This document shows, piece after piece, positions 24,572 through 32,679 of a stretch of 64,000 nucleotides of DNA. Within the stretch, counting starts at the first letter, position 1. Every line of letters begins with the position of its first letter. The notes below the pieces were generated by a model, which searched no databases, was not told the DNA's origin, and saw only the letters and a program-made list of their open reading frames with translations. The position numbers and the translations under genes were made by a program. This DNA comes from Mumia sp. Pv4-285 (GTDB lineage: Bacteria > Actinomycetota > Actinomycetes > Propionibacteriales > Nocardioidaceae). The stretch lies in contig NZ_CP162023.1 in assembly GCF_041320275.1 (NCBI RefSeq), positions 2,666,001-2,730,000 of the forward strand. The letters run 5' to 3'.

Positions 24572-26479
24572 ATGAAGAACACGCCACGGACCCGCCTGCT
24601 GAGCCTCGCCGGCGCCGCAGTCACCCTCGTCACCGCGACGGCACTGGTCACCCCGACCGCCTCCGCTGCGCCGGACGCCTCGGATCGTCGCCCTTCACAG
24701 GGCAAGAGCAAGCACCTCGATCGCGTCGACCTGTCGACGCTCACCATCGCGGAGACCCTGAAGGGACTCGAGACCGGCAAGTACAGCTCGGTCGAGCTCG
24801 TCGAAGCATTCCTCGACCGCATCGAGGCCTACGAGCCGTACTACAACGCGTTCACGCAGATGAACCCCGACGCGCTCTCGGACGCCGCCGCATCCGACGC
24901 CCGCCGTACGAAGGGCAAGGGCAAGAAGCCTCGCGTCCGTGCGCTCGAGGGCGTGCCGATCGTCATCAAGGACTCGATGGATGTGAAAGGCATGCCCACC
25001 ACCTCCGGGTGGTCTCTCACCTCCCCCATCTCGGGCGGCATCTCGCTGGTCCCGGAGACCGACGCTCCGGCGGTCGAACGCCTCCGCGAAGCTGGCGCCA
25101 TCATCATCGGCAAGACGAACCTGCCGACGCTGGCGAAGAGCGGCTCGAACGCCAACACCAGCTCGTACGGCCCCACGTACAACGCGCTCAACCAGGCCTG
25201 GGCGCCCGGCGGTTCCTCGACCGGCTCGGCGACCTCGGTCGCAGGTGGCTTCGCCGTCGCCGGCATGGCGGAGGAGACCGGTGGCTCGATCCAGAACCCC
25301 GCCTCGGCTCAGAGCCTGTACGCGGTCAAGCCGACGTTCGGCCTGATCCCCAACACCGGCAACTTCCCCCTCCAGGGCGTCACGCGGGACGTCCTCGGCC
25401 CTCTCGCCAAGACGCCCGAGGACGCCGCGATCATGATGGATGTCCTCTCCGGCTCCTCATCCGACGACCCGAAGACCGAGGACGCCGTCATCCCGAAGGG
25501 AGGCTTCACCTCGAAGCTCTCCACGAAGGCGCTGAAGGGCAAGCGGATCGGCCTGTACGGCCCGGGCTGGCGTACCGGCTCCAACAGCGAGCTGTCCCCC
25601 GAGACCGCCGAGTTGTACGCCGACGCCGTACGCAAGCTCGAGAAGCAGGGCGCGACTGTGGTCGAGGACCCGTTCGCGGGATCCGGCTTCGCCGCGCTGC
25701 GGACCGGCGGAGGTGCGACCGGCGGCGGCAACAACTGGGCCGTCGACCAGTACCTGAAGCGCCTCGGCACGAGCGCGGCCGTCAGCTCCGCCGCCGAGCT
25801 CAAGGCGTGGGGCGACGCCAACGGGTTCGAGGACGACCCGCACATCGGCGCGATGCTGGACGGGGCCACCGAAGAGCCGGACCTCACGCCGTTCCTCAAG
25901 AACCGCGACGCGTACCTCGAGATCTTCGACAAGGTGCTCGAGGACAACGACCTCGACGCGCTGATGTTCCCGCAGCAGGTCCGCGAGGTCGGCCCGGTGT
26001 TCGGCGGAAGCGTCTCGGCCAGCACCGTCTCCGAGATCAACATCGCTCAGCTGCCCGGCGTCGTCGTGCCGAACGGCACGTACGACAGCGGCAAGCCGTT
26101 CAACCTCATCTTCATCGACGAGAAGTGGAGCGAGGCCGAGCTCCTCGGGTACGCGTACGACTTCGCGAAGGCGTACGGCGGTCGTACCGTCAACGACCTC
26201 TCCACAACGCCCCCGGACACGACCGCGCCGACGGTGACCGTAAAGCCGGGCTCGGTAGGCGCGGACGGCATCTATTCGACGGTGTCGTACAAGCTCTTCG
26301 ACGCGGGCAAGATCGCGCGAGCCACGATCAACGACGTCGAGAAGGACCTCATCGACAACACGTGGTCCGACCTGAACGGCATCAAGCCGGGGGTGTTCGG
26401 CGCGAAGGCGGGGAAGAACACGCTCAAGGTCTACGACGTGTTCGGCAACGAGACGACCGTGGAGTTCACGTTGGGGTAG
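24572..26479 (+). CDS. Secreted amidase-signature enzyme
   Basis: 635 residues from the ATG at 24572. A Sec signal peptide ends near ASAAPD. The amidase-signature domain (about 45-530) shows all triad elements: the Lys in GVPIVIKDSMDV, the cis-Ser in GGSSTGSATSVAGG, and the nucleophile Ser in EETGGSIQNPAS. The enzyme hydrolyses amide bonds of unknown external substrates. A C-terminal about 90-residue beta-domain (TTAPTVTVKPGSVG, GKNTLKVYDVFGNETTV) looks like an Ig-like module. It is followed 62 bases later by an exported acetamidase/formamidase-like gene, which suggests a shared role in extracellular amide turnover. Confidence 0.9.
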   Translation: MKNTPRTRLLSLAGAAVTLVTATALVTPTASAAPDASDRRPSQGKSKHLDRVDLSTLTIAETLKGLETGKYSSVELVEAFLDRIEAYEPYYNAFTQMNPDALSDAAASDARRTKGKGKKPRVRALEGVPIVIKDSMDVKGMPTTSGWSLTSPISGGISLVPETDAPAVERLREAGAIIIGKTNLPTLAKSGSNANTSSYGPTYNALNQAWAPGGSSTGSATSVAGGFAVAGMAEETGGSIQNPASAQSLYAVKPTFGLIPNTGNFPLQGVTRDVLGPLAKTPEDAAIMMDVLSGSSSDDPKTEDAVIPKGGFTSKLSTKALKGKRIGLYGPGWRTGSNSELSPETAELYADAVRKLEKQGATVVEDPFAGSGFAALRTGGGATGGGNNWAVDQYLKRLGTSAAVSSAAELKAWGDANGFEDDPHIGAMLDGATEEPDLTPFLKNRDAYLEIFDKVLEDNDLDALMFPQQVREVGPVFGGSVSASTVSEINIAQLPGVVVPNGTYDSGKPFNLIFIDEKWSEAELLGYAYDFAKAYGGRTVNDLSTTPPDTTAPTVTVKPGSVGADGIYSTVSYKLFDAGKIARATINDVEKDLIDNTWSDLNGIKPGVFGAKAGKNTLKVYDVFGNETTVEFTLG

Positions 26480-26541
26480 CGGCGCGCCACGACCGCGCAC
26501 CCGACTCCTCCACGGATCCACCCTTGAACGGAAGGACTGCC

Positions 26542-27801
26542 ATGTCGAACACGCACTGGAGCTCCGTCAGCCGACGGAGTCTGATCGCCGGGAGCGTCGC
26601 TGCAGGCCTCACCGCCAGCGTCGCCGCCGCCTCCCCCGTCTCGGCCGGCCAGAAGGGGCGGCCTGGCCGCCCCGGCCGTGCGAAGTGGGACCACCACCTC
26701 AAATCCACGCCCGACAATCTCCACCTCGGCGGCTTCCCGATCGACTGGGAGCCGGGCCTTACGATGCGTTCCGGCCAGACCGTCCGCGTCGATGCAGTGT
26801 CCCATCAGGGCTTCACCAACGCCTCCATCCATCCGCACGACTACTTCGGTGCGTTCGGCGTGAAGGCGAAGGAGGTGCTCGATGACGGTGTCGCGTTCTG
26901 GGAGACGCTTCCGGAGCGCGATGCGACCGGACGTCGCTACGGCGGGCACGTGCTCACCGGGCCGATGTACGTCGAGGGGGCAGAGCCGGGTGACACGATT
27001 GCCATCGACATCCTCGACATCGACACTCGAGTCCCCTTCGGGTTCAACAACACCGCGGCGACTGGCGGTGTGATGGCCACGTTCTATCCGGGCTGGCGCG
27101 AAGGTGACCAGGGACTCGACATCCCGGCCGAGATCCCGCCTGGCCTCCCTGCCGGCGTCTGGCCCGACGTCCGAACGCACCTCTACCGGACCGGGATGCA
27201 TCGCGGCGAGGAAGTCGTGTTCTTCTCCGACGACATCATCATCCCGACGCACAAGTTCATGGGGATCATCGCGGTCGCTCCCCCGACGGGAGAGTTCATC
27301 GGCAACACGGAGGACGCCCCGCCACCGGCGACCGGAGTCCAGAGCTCGACGCCACCGGGCAAGTTCGGCGGCAACATGGACGTCCGTGACCTGATCGTCG
27401 GAACGACCCTGTATCTCCCGGTCTTCCAGCCGGGCGCGCAGATCTTCGTCGGCGACCCCCACAGCTGCCAGGGAGACGGCGAGGTGAGCGGAACGGCAGT
27501 CGAGCACTCGCTCGCGGGAACGTTCCGGATCAAGCTGCACAAGAAGGTCGAGACCGAGCTTCCCTGGGCCGAGGACGACGACCACTGGATCATGATGGGC
27601 ATCCACTGGGACCTTGATCGCGCGATGCGCATCGCCGTCGAGAAGACAGTGGACTTCCTCGTCACCACGCAGGGGCTCACGGCGCCGAAGGCATACTCGT
27701 TCGCCTCGATCGCCGTGAACTACCACAACGCTGAGGTCGTCGACCGTACGCAGGTCGTGACGGGCTACATCCCGAAGTCGGTGTTCAAGCGCCGGCGGTG
27801 A
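26542..27801 (+). CDS. Tat-exported acetamidase/formamidase family protein
   Basis: 419 residues from the ATG at 26542. An N-terminal twin-arginine motif (SRRSLIAGSVAAG) precedes a Gly/Arg/Lys-rich linker. The FmdA/AmdA fold is recognisable from HVLTGPMYVEGAEPGDTIAIDIL, GGNMDVRDLIVGTTLYLPVFQPGA and GDPHSCQGDGEVSGTAVE. Formamidases and acetamidases split short amides to ammonia and acid and are normally cytosolic, so Tat export is notable. Next to the secreted amidase it probably extends amide degradation to the outside. A hairpin follows the stop. Confidence 0.88.
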   Translation: MSNTHWSSVSRRSLIAGSVAAGLTASVAAASPVSAGQKGRPGRPGRAKWDHHLKSTPDNLHLGGFPIDWEPGLTMRSGQTVRVDAVSHQGFTNASIHPHDYFGAFGVKAKEVLDDGVAFWETLPERDATGRRYGGHVLTGPMYVEGAEPGDTIAIDILDIDTRVPFGFNNTAATGGVMATFYPGWREGDQGLDIPAEIPPGLPAGVWPDVRTHLYRTGMHRGEEVVFFSDDIIIPTHKFMGIIAVAPPTGEFIGNTEDAPPPATGVQSSTPPGKFGGNMDVRDLIVGTTLYLPVFQPGAQIFVGDPHSCQGDGEVSGTAVEHSLAGTFRIKLHKKVETELPWAEDDDHWIMMGIHWDLDRAMRIAVEKTVDFLVTTQGLTAPKAYSFASIAVNYHNAEVVDRTQVVTGYIPKSVFKRRR

Positions 27802-27811
27802 CTGCGCATCG

Positions 27812-27841
27812 GCGCGGGTGGGTGCTCAGGCCCGCCCGCGC
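27812..27841 (+). terminator. Terminator hairpin after the acetamidase-like gene
   Basis: GCGCGGGTGGG (27812-27822) and CCCGCCCGCGC (27831-27841) form an 11-bp stem with one G-T wobble and an 8-nt loop, starting 11 bases after the stop codon. Confidence 0.65.
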
Positions 27842-27965
27842 TGGTCGGCGGTGATGCCATCGAGTGGGATGTTGCCGACGACCTTCTCGCCGACTGGTCG
27901 GAAATCCGGTGTCACAGAAACAGATCCCTTCAACGGCGGGCCACGCGCTCTGGCAAGCTTCTCCC

Positions 27966-28850
27966 GTGGACAGCGTCGGTGAGGAACAGCTGCGGCAGCT
28001 GATCATGCACGCACTCGCGGAGGCGACCGCGGAGAACGGCTTCGTCACGCGTGCACAGCTGTCTGCGCTCGAGGTCGGCGGGAGACCGCGTCGGCTCATC
28101 GACCAGTCGCGCGGGATCTGGAACCCGCGAGACATGGCTGCCACCCTGTCGGTGGTCTCCTCCCCCGACGGCCCGTACGACGACCAGCACGTCGGCGACT
28201 CGCTGTTCCGTTACGACTACCGCGCAGGGTCCATCCAGGGCGACAACACGAAGCTGCGTCGGGCGCACGAACTCCAGCTGCCGATCATCTTGCTGCGGAA
28301 GATTGCGGCCGGTCAGTTCGTACCGGTGTTCCCGGTGTACGTCGTCGCCGATGACCAGGCCAGCAAGCAGTTCGTCCTCGCGCTCGATGAGAGTCTGCGG
28401 TTCCTCAAGGACCCACTGCACCTGTCACCCGACGAGCGGCGATACGCCGAGCGCGTCGTCAAGCAGCGCCTTCACCAGCCGGAGTTCCGCGGCCGGATCG
28501 TGCGGGCGTACGCAACCCAGTGCGCCGTGTGCCGCCTCAGGCACGGCCGCCTCCTCGACGCCGCCCACATCACCGAGGACGGTGACGACGCCGGACTGCC
28601 GATCGTCACGAACGGGCTGAGCCTCTGCAAGATCCACCACGCCGCGTACGACGCCAACCTGCTCGGCATCTCTCCCGACTACGTCGTCCACATCGACCGC
28701 GACCTGCTCGAGGAGCGCGACGGGCCGATGCTGAAGCACGGTTTGCAGGAGATGGATCGTACGCCGCTGCAGCTGCCTGAGCGGCGTACGGAGAAGCCGG
28801 ATCGGGACCGGCTCGCGCGACGGTTCGCAGGGTTCGGCGCGGCGGGGTGA
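27966..28850 (+). CDS. HNH endonuclease, restriction-enzyme-like
   Basis: 294 residues from the GTG at 27966. An N-terminal helical segment (EEQLRQLIMHALAEATAENGFVTRAQL) is followed by a central region (about 60-165) with PYDDQHVGDSLFRYDYRAG and LPIILLRKIAAGQFVPVFPVYVV, as in putative HNH restriction endonucleases that carry a modified-base or DNA-reading domain. The C-terminal HNH module has CAVCRLRHGRLLDAAHI, LSLCKIHHAAYDANLLGI: CxxC, catalytic His and the second metal half. It probably cleaves modified or foreign DNA and marks the left edge of the defence-rich region. No methyltransferase partner is adjacent. Confidence 0.82.
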   Translation: MDSVGEEQLRQLIMHALAEATAENGFVTRAQLSALEVGGRPRRLIDQSRGIWNPRDMAATLSVVSSPDGPYDDQHVGDSLFRYDYRAGSIQGDNTKLRRAHELQLPIILLRKIAAGQFVPVFPVYVVADDQASKQFVLALDESLRFLKDPLHLSPDERRYAERVVKQRLHQPEFRGRIVRAYATQCAVCRLRHGRLLDAAHITEDGDDAGLPIVTNGLSLCKIHHAAYDANLLGISPDYVVHIDRDLLEERDGPMLKHGLQEMDRTPLQLPERRTEKPDRDRLARRFAGFGAAG

Positions 28851-28867
28851 GCGCGGCCTCACAGGGT

Positions 28868-29088
28868 ACTTTCGGTGACACGAGATCCACGGGACGACCC
28901 ATCAGTGCCTCCAACTCCGGCCTGAGTGAGAAGTAGTCGTCCATCCCCGCGTCGTCGTCGAACTCAGCGAGGAAGTCGACATCGCTGTGCTCGGGATCGA
29001 ACGTCGCAGTAGCCGCCGATCCGAAGAGCGTAAGAGATATCCAGCGCCACGAGATCCTCTATTCTCACTGACTCGAGACCTTCTCCGG
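28868..29088 (-). pseudogene. Frameshifted MntA-like nucleotidyltransferase remnant
   Basis: On the minus strand one frame reads LTLFGSA, DPEHSDVDFLAEFDDD and LRPELEALMGRPVDLVSP. This is the core of small MNT nucleotidyltransferases (GS...DxD motif), used as antitoxins to HEPN toxins. Upstream the frame is closed by stops near 29063-29071. The expected preceding helix (VRIEDLVALDIS) is instead found in another frame, so a short deletion or frameshift lies near 29030. The C-terminal part is missing and the frame runs into the antisense of the HNH gene. Both ends are therefore broken. No HEPN partner gene is seen. Confidence 0.65.
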
Positions 29089-29191
29089 CCGTTCCCCGGG
29101 GTTGAGCACGGGCGGATGTCTCGCTTCTCCGCCCGCGCAGATTGAAGGAACTCAGAAGTGGGGTCCCACCCCGCCTGACGCACAAGGGCAG

Positions 29192-29530
29192 TTAGATGTC
29201 GAGGATGACCCCAAGGACGCCGCGGATCTGATTCAGCACGATCGGGCCGACATTGCCACGTCGGGACTCAACTCGGCCCACCGCAACGGATCGCACGTGT
29301 TGGCACTGAGCAGACGAGGCCGCAGCGAGTCCGTTGTGCTGATCGGGCTCGATCACGACCTCGGCGCCACTGTCCCGAATCGTGCGCGTGATGGGAACGA
29401 CCTGTACGACGTTGGGCCCGCCCCGGAGAATCCGATCGGCGGTAACGACGATCGCTGGCCGTCGCAACCCTGCTTCTGAGCCTGCAGGAGCGCCGAGCTC
29501 GAGGTCGACGACGTCACCCGGCGTCAGCAT
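29192..29530 (-). CDS. mazF: MazF/PemK-family toxin (endoribonuclease)
   Basis: 112 residues. The ATG at 29530 lies inside the 3' end of the antitoxin gene (17-base overlap). The MazF fold is clear: TPGDVVDLELG, RRPAIVVTADRI, VVQVVPITRTIR, and CQHVRSVAVGRVESRRGNVG. MazF toxins cut single-stranded RNA at short motifs when free of antitoxin. The Arg of RRPAIVV and Thr of ITRT are the usual active-site positions. The upstream overlapping gene encodes a ribbon-helix-helix antitoxin and a palindrome lies before it, so a complete autoregulated module is present. Confidence 0.88.
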   Translation of the reverse strand: MLTPGDVVDLELGAPAGSEAGLRRPAIVVTADRILRGGPNVVQVVPITRTIRDSGAEVVIEPDQHNGLAAASSAQCQHVRSVAVGRVESRRGNVGPIVLNQIRGVLGVILDI

Positions 29531-29711
29531 CGAGCCATTGGGACTCGTCGTCGCTCAGCGGCCCGGCGAGATCTCGGCCGATGGATTCCTGCTGGAGAAG
29601 CCCCACTGCCCTCGCGACCGTTTCGCCGACCGTCTGGTGGCGGCGCTCCGCCTGACGTCGCAACTCGTCATGTGTGGTGCGACTGATCCGAATGGTGGTG
29701 GTGTCGCTCAT
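29514..29711 (-). CDS. mazE: Ribbon-helix-helix antitoxin of the MazF toxin
   Basis: 65 residues, reading leftward from the ATG at 29711. The N-terminal MSDTTTIRISRTTHDELRRQ is an RHH DNA-binding strand-helix, followed by ERRHQTVGETVARAVGLL. The acidic C-terminal tail (DDESQWLDADAG) is the likely toxin-binding segment. It overlaps the toxin gene by 17 bases. The protein would neutralise MazF and repress the operon through the inverted repeat at 29732-29749. The name mazE is by position and partner; it is not the AbrB-fold MazE of E. coli. Confidence 0.82.
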   Translation of the reverse strand: MSDTTTIRISRTTHDELRRQAERRHQTVGETVARAVGLLQQESIGRDLAGPLSDDESQWLDADAG

Positions 29712-29731
29712 GCGCTCAACCGTACCGTCGT

Positions 29732-29749
29732 GTAGACAATTCAGTCTAC
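29732..29749. promoter_or_regulatory. Operator-like palindrome of the MazEF-type operon
   Basis: GTAGAC (29732-29737) and GTCTAC (29744-29749) form a perfect inverted repeat with a 6-bp AT-rich spacer, 20 bases upstream of the antitoxin ATG. It also overlaps the promoter region of the divergent gene at 29765. RHH antitoxins bind such short dyads cooperatively. Confidence 0.6.
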
Positions 29750-29764
29750 CCGTGGCAGCTTGGC

Positions 29765-30655
29765 GTGCGCGGCCGTACCGAGCAAGCAGGAGGACACAAC
29801 ATTCCCGGAAGTGTCAGTGGGATCGGCGCAGTATGCCTCCGACCAATCAAGCACCTCTCTCGGGAGCACATCAGGAACGCGCCATCGATCCGACCTCGGG
29901 TCATCAGTGTCATCGCGGCACTCGGCCTCATCGTCGCCCTCGTCGCTGGGATGGGAAGCACACCGGCCTTTGCTGACGAGAGTTCGTCCGACGAGCTGAA
30001 GCACGCCACGAGCACGCTTCTCGCCCGCTCGCACACCGAGCCCCTGTCGCGCGACGAGCGTGCCGATGTCCGCGCGGCGTACGCGCTCTTCTCGTCAGTC
30101 TCGCTCGCGAACTTTACGCTCCCCCGGTCGGGCAGCATCACGAGGGACGTCACCTACACCGTCGACCCCTACGGCGCAGACTGGATGCTCACCTTCGAGA
30201 TCTACGCGCGGTATCGGCGGGAGGAGATCCTCGCAGGGTTCGACTACGCGACCCTTGAGCGCGGGCCTGGCTCGCACATGACCGGTGTCGCATGGGCCGA
30301 GGCGACGCGTGCGGACCTGCTCTTCGTGATGCTCCACAAGACGGAGGTGCACTTCTCGCCGAACACGATGTACCGAGACTTCGCGCTGTCCGCTGACCAG
30401 TTCGCTGGATGTCGCAGAACTCGACTGCCGCCGACCGGCCGTCGCTACCGCGAGCACGCTGAGCGCGGGAGTCACGTCGTGCTGTTCGTACGCGACGTTC
30501 AAGAGGACGACTTCGGCACCGGCGCCCCGTACACGTGCCTCGGCCAGGTCGACTACGTAGAGCACACCGGTGAACGGCCGATGGCGATCACCTGGCGCCT
30601 CCGCTGCCCCATGCCCGCCGACCTGTACGTCCGCGCCTCCGCCATCGCACGGTAG
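29765..30655 (+). CDS. Chimeric protein: signal-peptide-like N-terminus fused to a DUF3427 domain
   Basis: The open frame from the GTG at 29765 has 296 codons; no other good start exists before a Met near 29951. Residues about 45-70 form a hydrophobic stretch ending in TPAFA, like a Sec signal peptide, and about 70-145 are of unknown type. From YARYRREEILAGF (about 147) to the end the sequence is the DUF3427 domain, normally the C-terminus of DEAD/DEAH defence helicases: ADLLFVMLHKTEVHFSPNTMYRDFALSADQF, RERGSHVVLFVR-like block and MAITWRLRCPMP. An exported DUF3427 domain makes little sense, so this is either a recombination product or a novel DUF3427 use. Expression is doubtful. Confidence 0.55.
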   Translation: MRGRTEQAGGHNIPGSVSGIGAVCLRPIKHLSREHIRNAPSIRPRVISVIAALGLIVALVAGMGSTPAFADESSSDELKHATSTLLARSHTEPLSRDERADVRAAYALFSSVSLANFTLPRSGSITRDVTYTVDPYGADWMLTFEIYARYRREEILAGFDYATLERGPGSHMTGVAWAEATRADLLFVMLHKTEVHFSPNTMYRDFALSADQFAGCRRTRLPPTGRRYREHAERGSHVVLFVRDVQEDDFGTGAPYTCLGQVDYVEHTGERPMAITWRLRCPMPADLYVRASAIAR

Positions 30656-30689
30656 TGGGTCGAATCCGACAGGGCCTAGCGTCCGCCCG

Positions 30690-31829
30690 TCATCGCACGA
30701 CGCTGAGAACCGGGCGGGGATCGTCCTCGCCGAGCACCTCACTCAGATGAGAAGCGGTCCAGCAAAGTTCGATCGCCAATTCTCGTCTGGTGAGCCCATG
30801 TCGTTCGGCGAGCTCCAGCGCCTCTCGCAGGAGGGATGGCACCTCACCCTTGTAGGTCGAGATCGGCTCATCACGTCGGAACTCCGCGGCCGCACTGAGT
30901 CGCTGATAGGCGCGACGCACCGACAAGTCGGAGACAACGCGAAGCTCACCCATACGGCGAACCAGGGACTCCACCGACACACCCCACTCGCCACTCAACT
31001 TCTCGAGTGTCGCGATTCGCATGGCGCGCGGGAGCAGCGGCTCGATCTCTGCTTTCGGCGTCAGGAGCTCGGCGGCGAACTCGTCTGCCTCCCTTTCCTG
31101 TTGCCGATCGCCGGGCAGTGGGTTGGTGTGAAGGAGCAGGTGCCCGAGCTCGTGTGCACAGGTAAACCGGTACCGGTAGATCGAACGAGCCCGCTCGGGC
31201 GTGATGATCACCAGTGGGCGGCCCAGCGCGTCGGTCGAATACGCGCTGACACGGGTCACGGATTCATTGGTCATTGGAATCAGACTGACCACAACGCCGC
31301 GCGACTCCATCGTCGCAACCAGGTGCGGCAGCGGACCCCGCCCGATCCCCCATTCCTGACGAACCAGGCGCGCCGCCTGAGCAGGCGTTGTGCCCTCTCC
31401 CACCACGGGCAAGTCCACCTCGGGTAGGCGTATGCGCTTCTCGAGCGCGTACGTCAGTTCCCACAGTTGTTCTGCATGCGTGGCGGCCTTGGCCCGATCC
31501 TTTGCCCGCGTTGACCGAAGGCTGCGGAAGTGTGCGTTGGCGGCATCGAGTCGACCGATCGGCCGGCCAGCTGCAAAGAACTCAATCGGAACCTTCAAGA
31601 TGCGCGACAACTCTGGGAGTAGTTCGGGCCGCGGCTTGGTGGCCCCTGCTTCGTACTGACCAACCGCCGCGGCCGAAACATCGAGCTCGTCGGCCAACTC
31701 ACCCTTCGTCAGCTCCGCGAGTACCCGGGCTTGGGTGAGACGGGCAGAGTCGAAGGCGCGTGCAACCTCACGGAGGCTGCTCCCACGGTCTCCGAAGAGT
31801 TGCAGTTCGCCTTGAGTCTTGTCACTCAT
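30690..31829 (-). CDS. XRE-family HTH regulator fused to ImmA/IrrE metallopeptidase
   Basis: 379 residues from the ATG at 31829. The N-terminal HTH_XRE is LTQARVLAELTKGELADELDVSAAAVGQYEAGATKPRPELL (about residues 30-72). The ImmA/IrrE zinc peptidase domain (about 150-270) has the HExxH motif in FTCAHELGHLLLH and a downstream EADEFAAELL glutamate ligand. A C-terminal helical tail contains TRRELAIELCWTASHLSEVLG. In mobile elements ImmA proteases cleave repressors to induce genes; in short XRE-COG2856 proteins both functions are joined. The start overlaps the stop of the upstream gene by 8 bases, so both are translated together. It may be the sensor-regulator of the neighbouring defence genes. 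Confidence 0.9.
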   Translation of the reverse strand: MSDKTQGELQLFGDRGSSLREVARAFDSARLTQARVLAELTKGELADELDVSAAAVGQYEAGATKPRPELLPELSRILKVPIEFFAAGRPIGRLDAANAHFRSLRSTRAKDRAKAATHAEQLWELTYALEKRIRLPEVDLPVVGEGTTPAQAARLVRQEWGIGRGPLPHLVATMESRGVVVSLIPMTNESVTRVSAYSTDALGRPLVIITPERARSIYRYRFTCAHELGHLLLHTNPLPGDRQQEREADEFAAELLTPKAEIEPLLPRAMRIATLEKLSGEWGVSVESLVRRMGELRVVSDLSVRRAYQRLSAAAEFRRDEPISTYKGEVPSLLREALELAERHGLTRRELAIELCWTASHLSEVLGEDDPRPVLSVVR

Positions 31830-32556
31830 CGTCAGATGCGGGAACGTCGGACTCGTCGCCAGGCTCGGATTGGAGACGGATCACCTTCGCCGGGGGCTCG
31901 CCCGCGGTAAATGTCTTCTCACCGTCCACGCCCCACGCCGGGCCGGACACCGTGACGTCCATCAAGCTTTCGATGAAGCCCCATACCAAGCAACCGTCGC
32001 TGGTGACGGTAACGCCACCCCAGCTCATCGCGTGTAGTCCCATCGGGGAACTTGAAATGGCCACCACGACGACCCTGTTGGCCGTGACCGCGCAATCGCT
32101 GATGGCGGCCTCCACCGCTGTCGCAAGTTCCTGCTCTTCGACAGTGAGGCCAGGACCAGGGACGCCCAGGTCGAGCTCCCCCTGAGCCACAGAGCCACCT
32201 AGCTCGAACACCGCCACCCGGGCGTCGGAAGTGACGAACGGAGTCGACGCGAGGTCTTCATCCCGGTCGCGCCCGTACCGCCACGGAAACAGCGCGACAC
32301 CGTTGACCACCGGGATCTTGTAGGGCGCGCGTCCGGGCGGAAGGAGGGTCGCGTGCGGGAGACTGCCGAACTCTTCGAAGCGCTCCAAGACGCCGCGCCA
32401 GAACTCGCCGTACACTCCGCGACTCCGGTGGCCAGACGCCTCTTGCGCGTCAGCGGAGGCGGTGTGTTCCTCTCGGACGAGCTCAGCAACCCGCCCACGG
32501 ATGTGGACACCCTGCGAACCAAATGTCTCGATAGCCCAGCGGCGACCTTCGTCCAC
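31822..32556 (-). CDS. Unknown protein coupled to the XRE/ImmA regulator
   Basis: 244 residues from the GTG at 32556, preceded by AAAGGA. The overlap of 8 bases with the next gene shows coupling. The protein has no signal or membrane segment. Visible features are a short helical N-terminus (AIETFGSQGVHIRGRVAELVREEH), a beta-rich middle (VVNGVALFPWRYGRDRDED, VAVFELGG) and a hydrophobic block (RVVVVAISSSPMGLHAMSWGG). The C-terminus is acidic. Its constant partner position suggests it is the target or co-factor of the ImmA protease, as with ImmA substrates encoded next door. Family not recognised. Confidence 0.7.
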   Translation of the reverse strand: MDEGRRWAIETFGSQGVHIRGRVAELVREEHTASADAQEASGHRSRGVYGEFWRGVLERFEEFGSLPHATLLPPGRAPYKIPVVNGVALFPWRYGRDRDEDLASTPFVTSDARVAVFELGGSVAQGELDLGVPGPGLTVEEQELATAVEAAISDCAVTANRVVVVAISSSPMGLHAMSWGGVTVTSDGCLVWGFIESLMDVTVSGPAWGVDGEKTFTAGEPPAKVIRLQSEPGDESDVPASDDE

Positions 32557-32679
32557 GGGAACACATCCTTTCTTCAGGAGACTGCACCCAAGGTATCAGA
32601 TCGCTTTAGGCATGCGCACGATTGGCACTGTTTCACTTCAGAGGCGTGTCGGGGCTCGTCTGCCTAGAACGGCGGCTCG

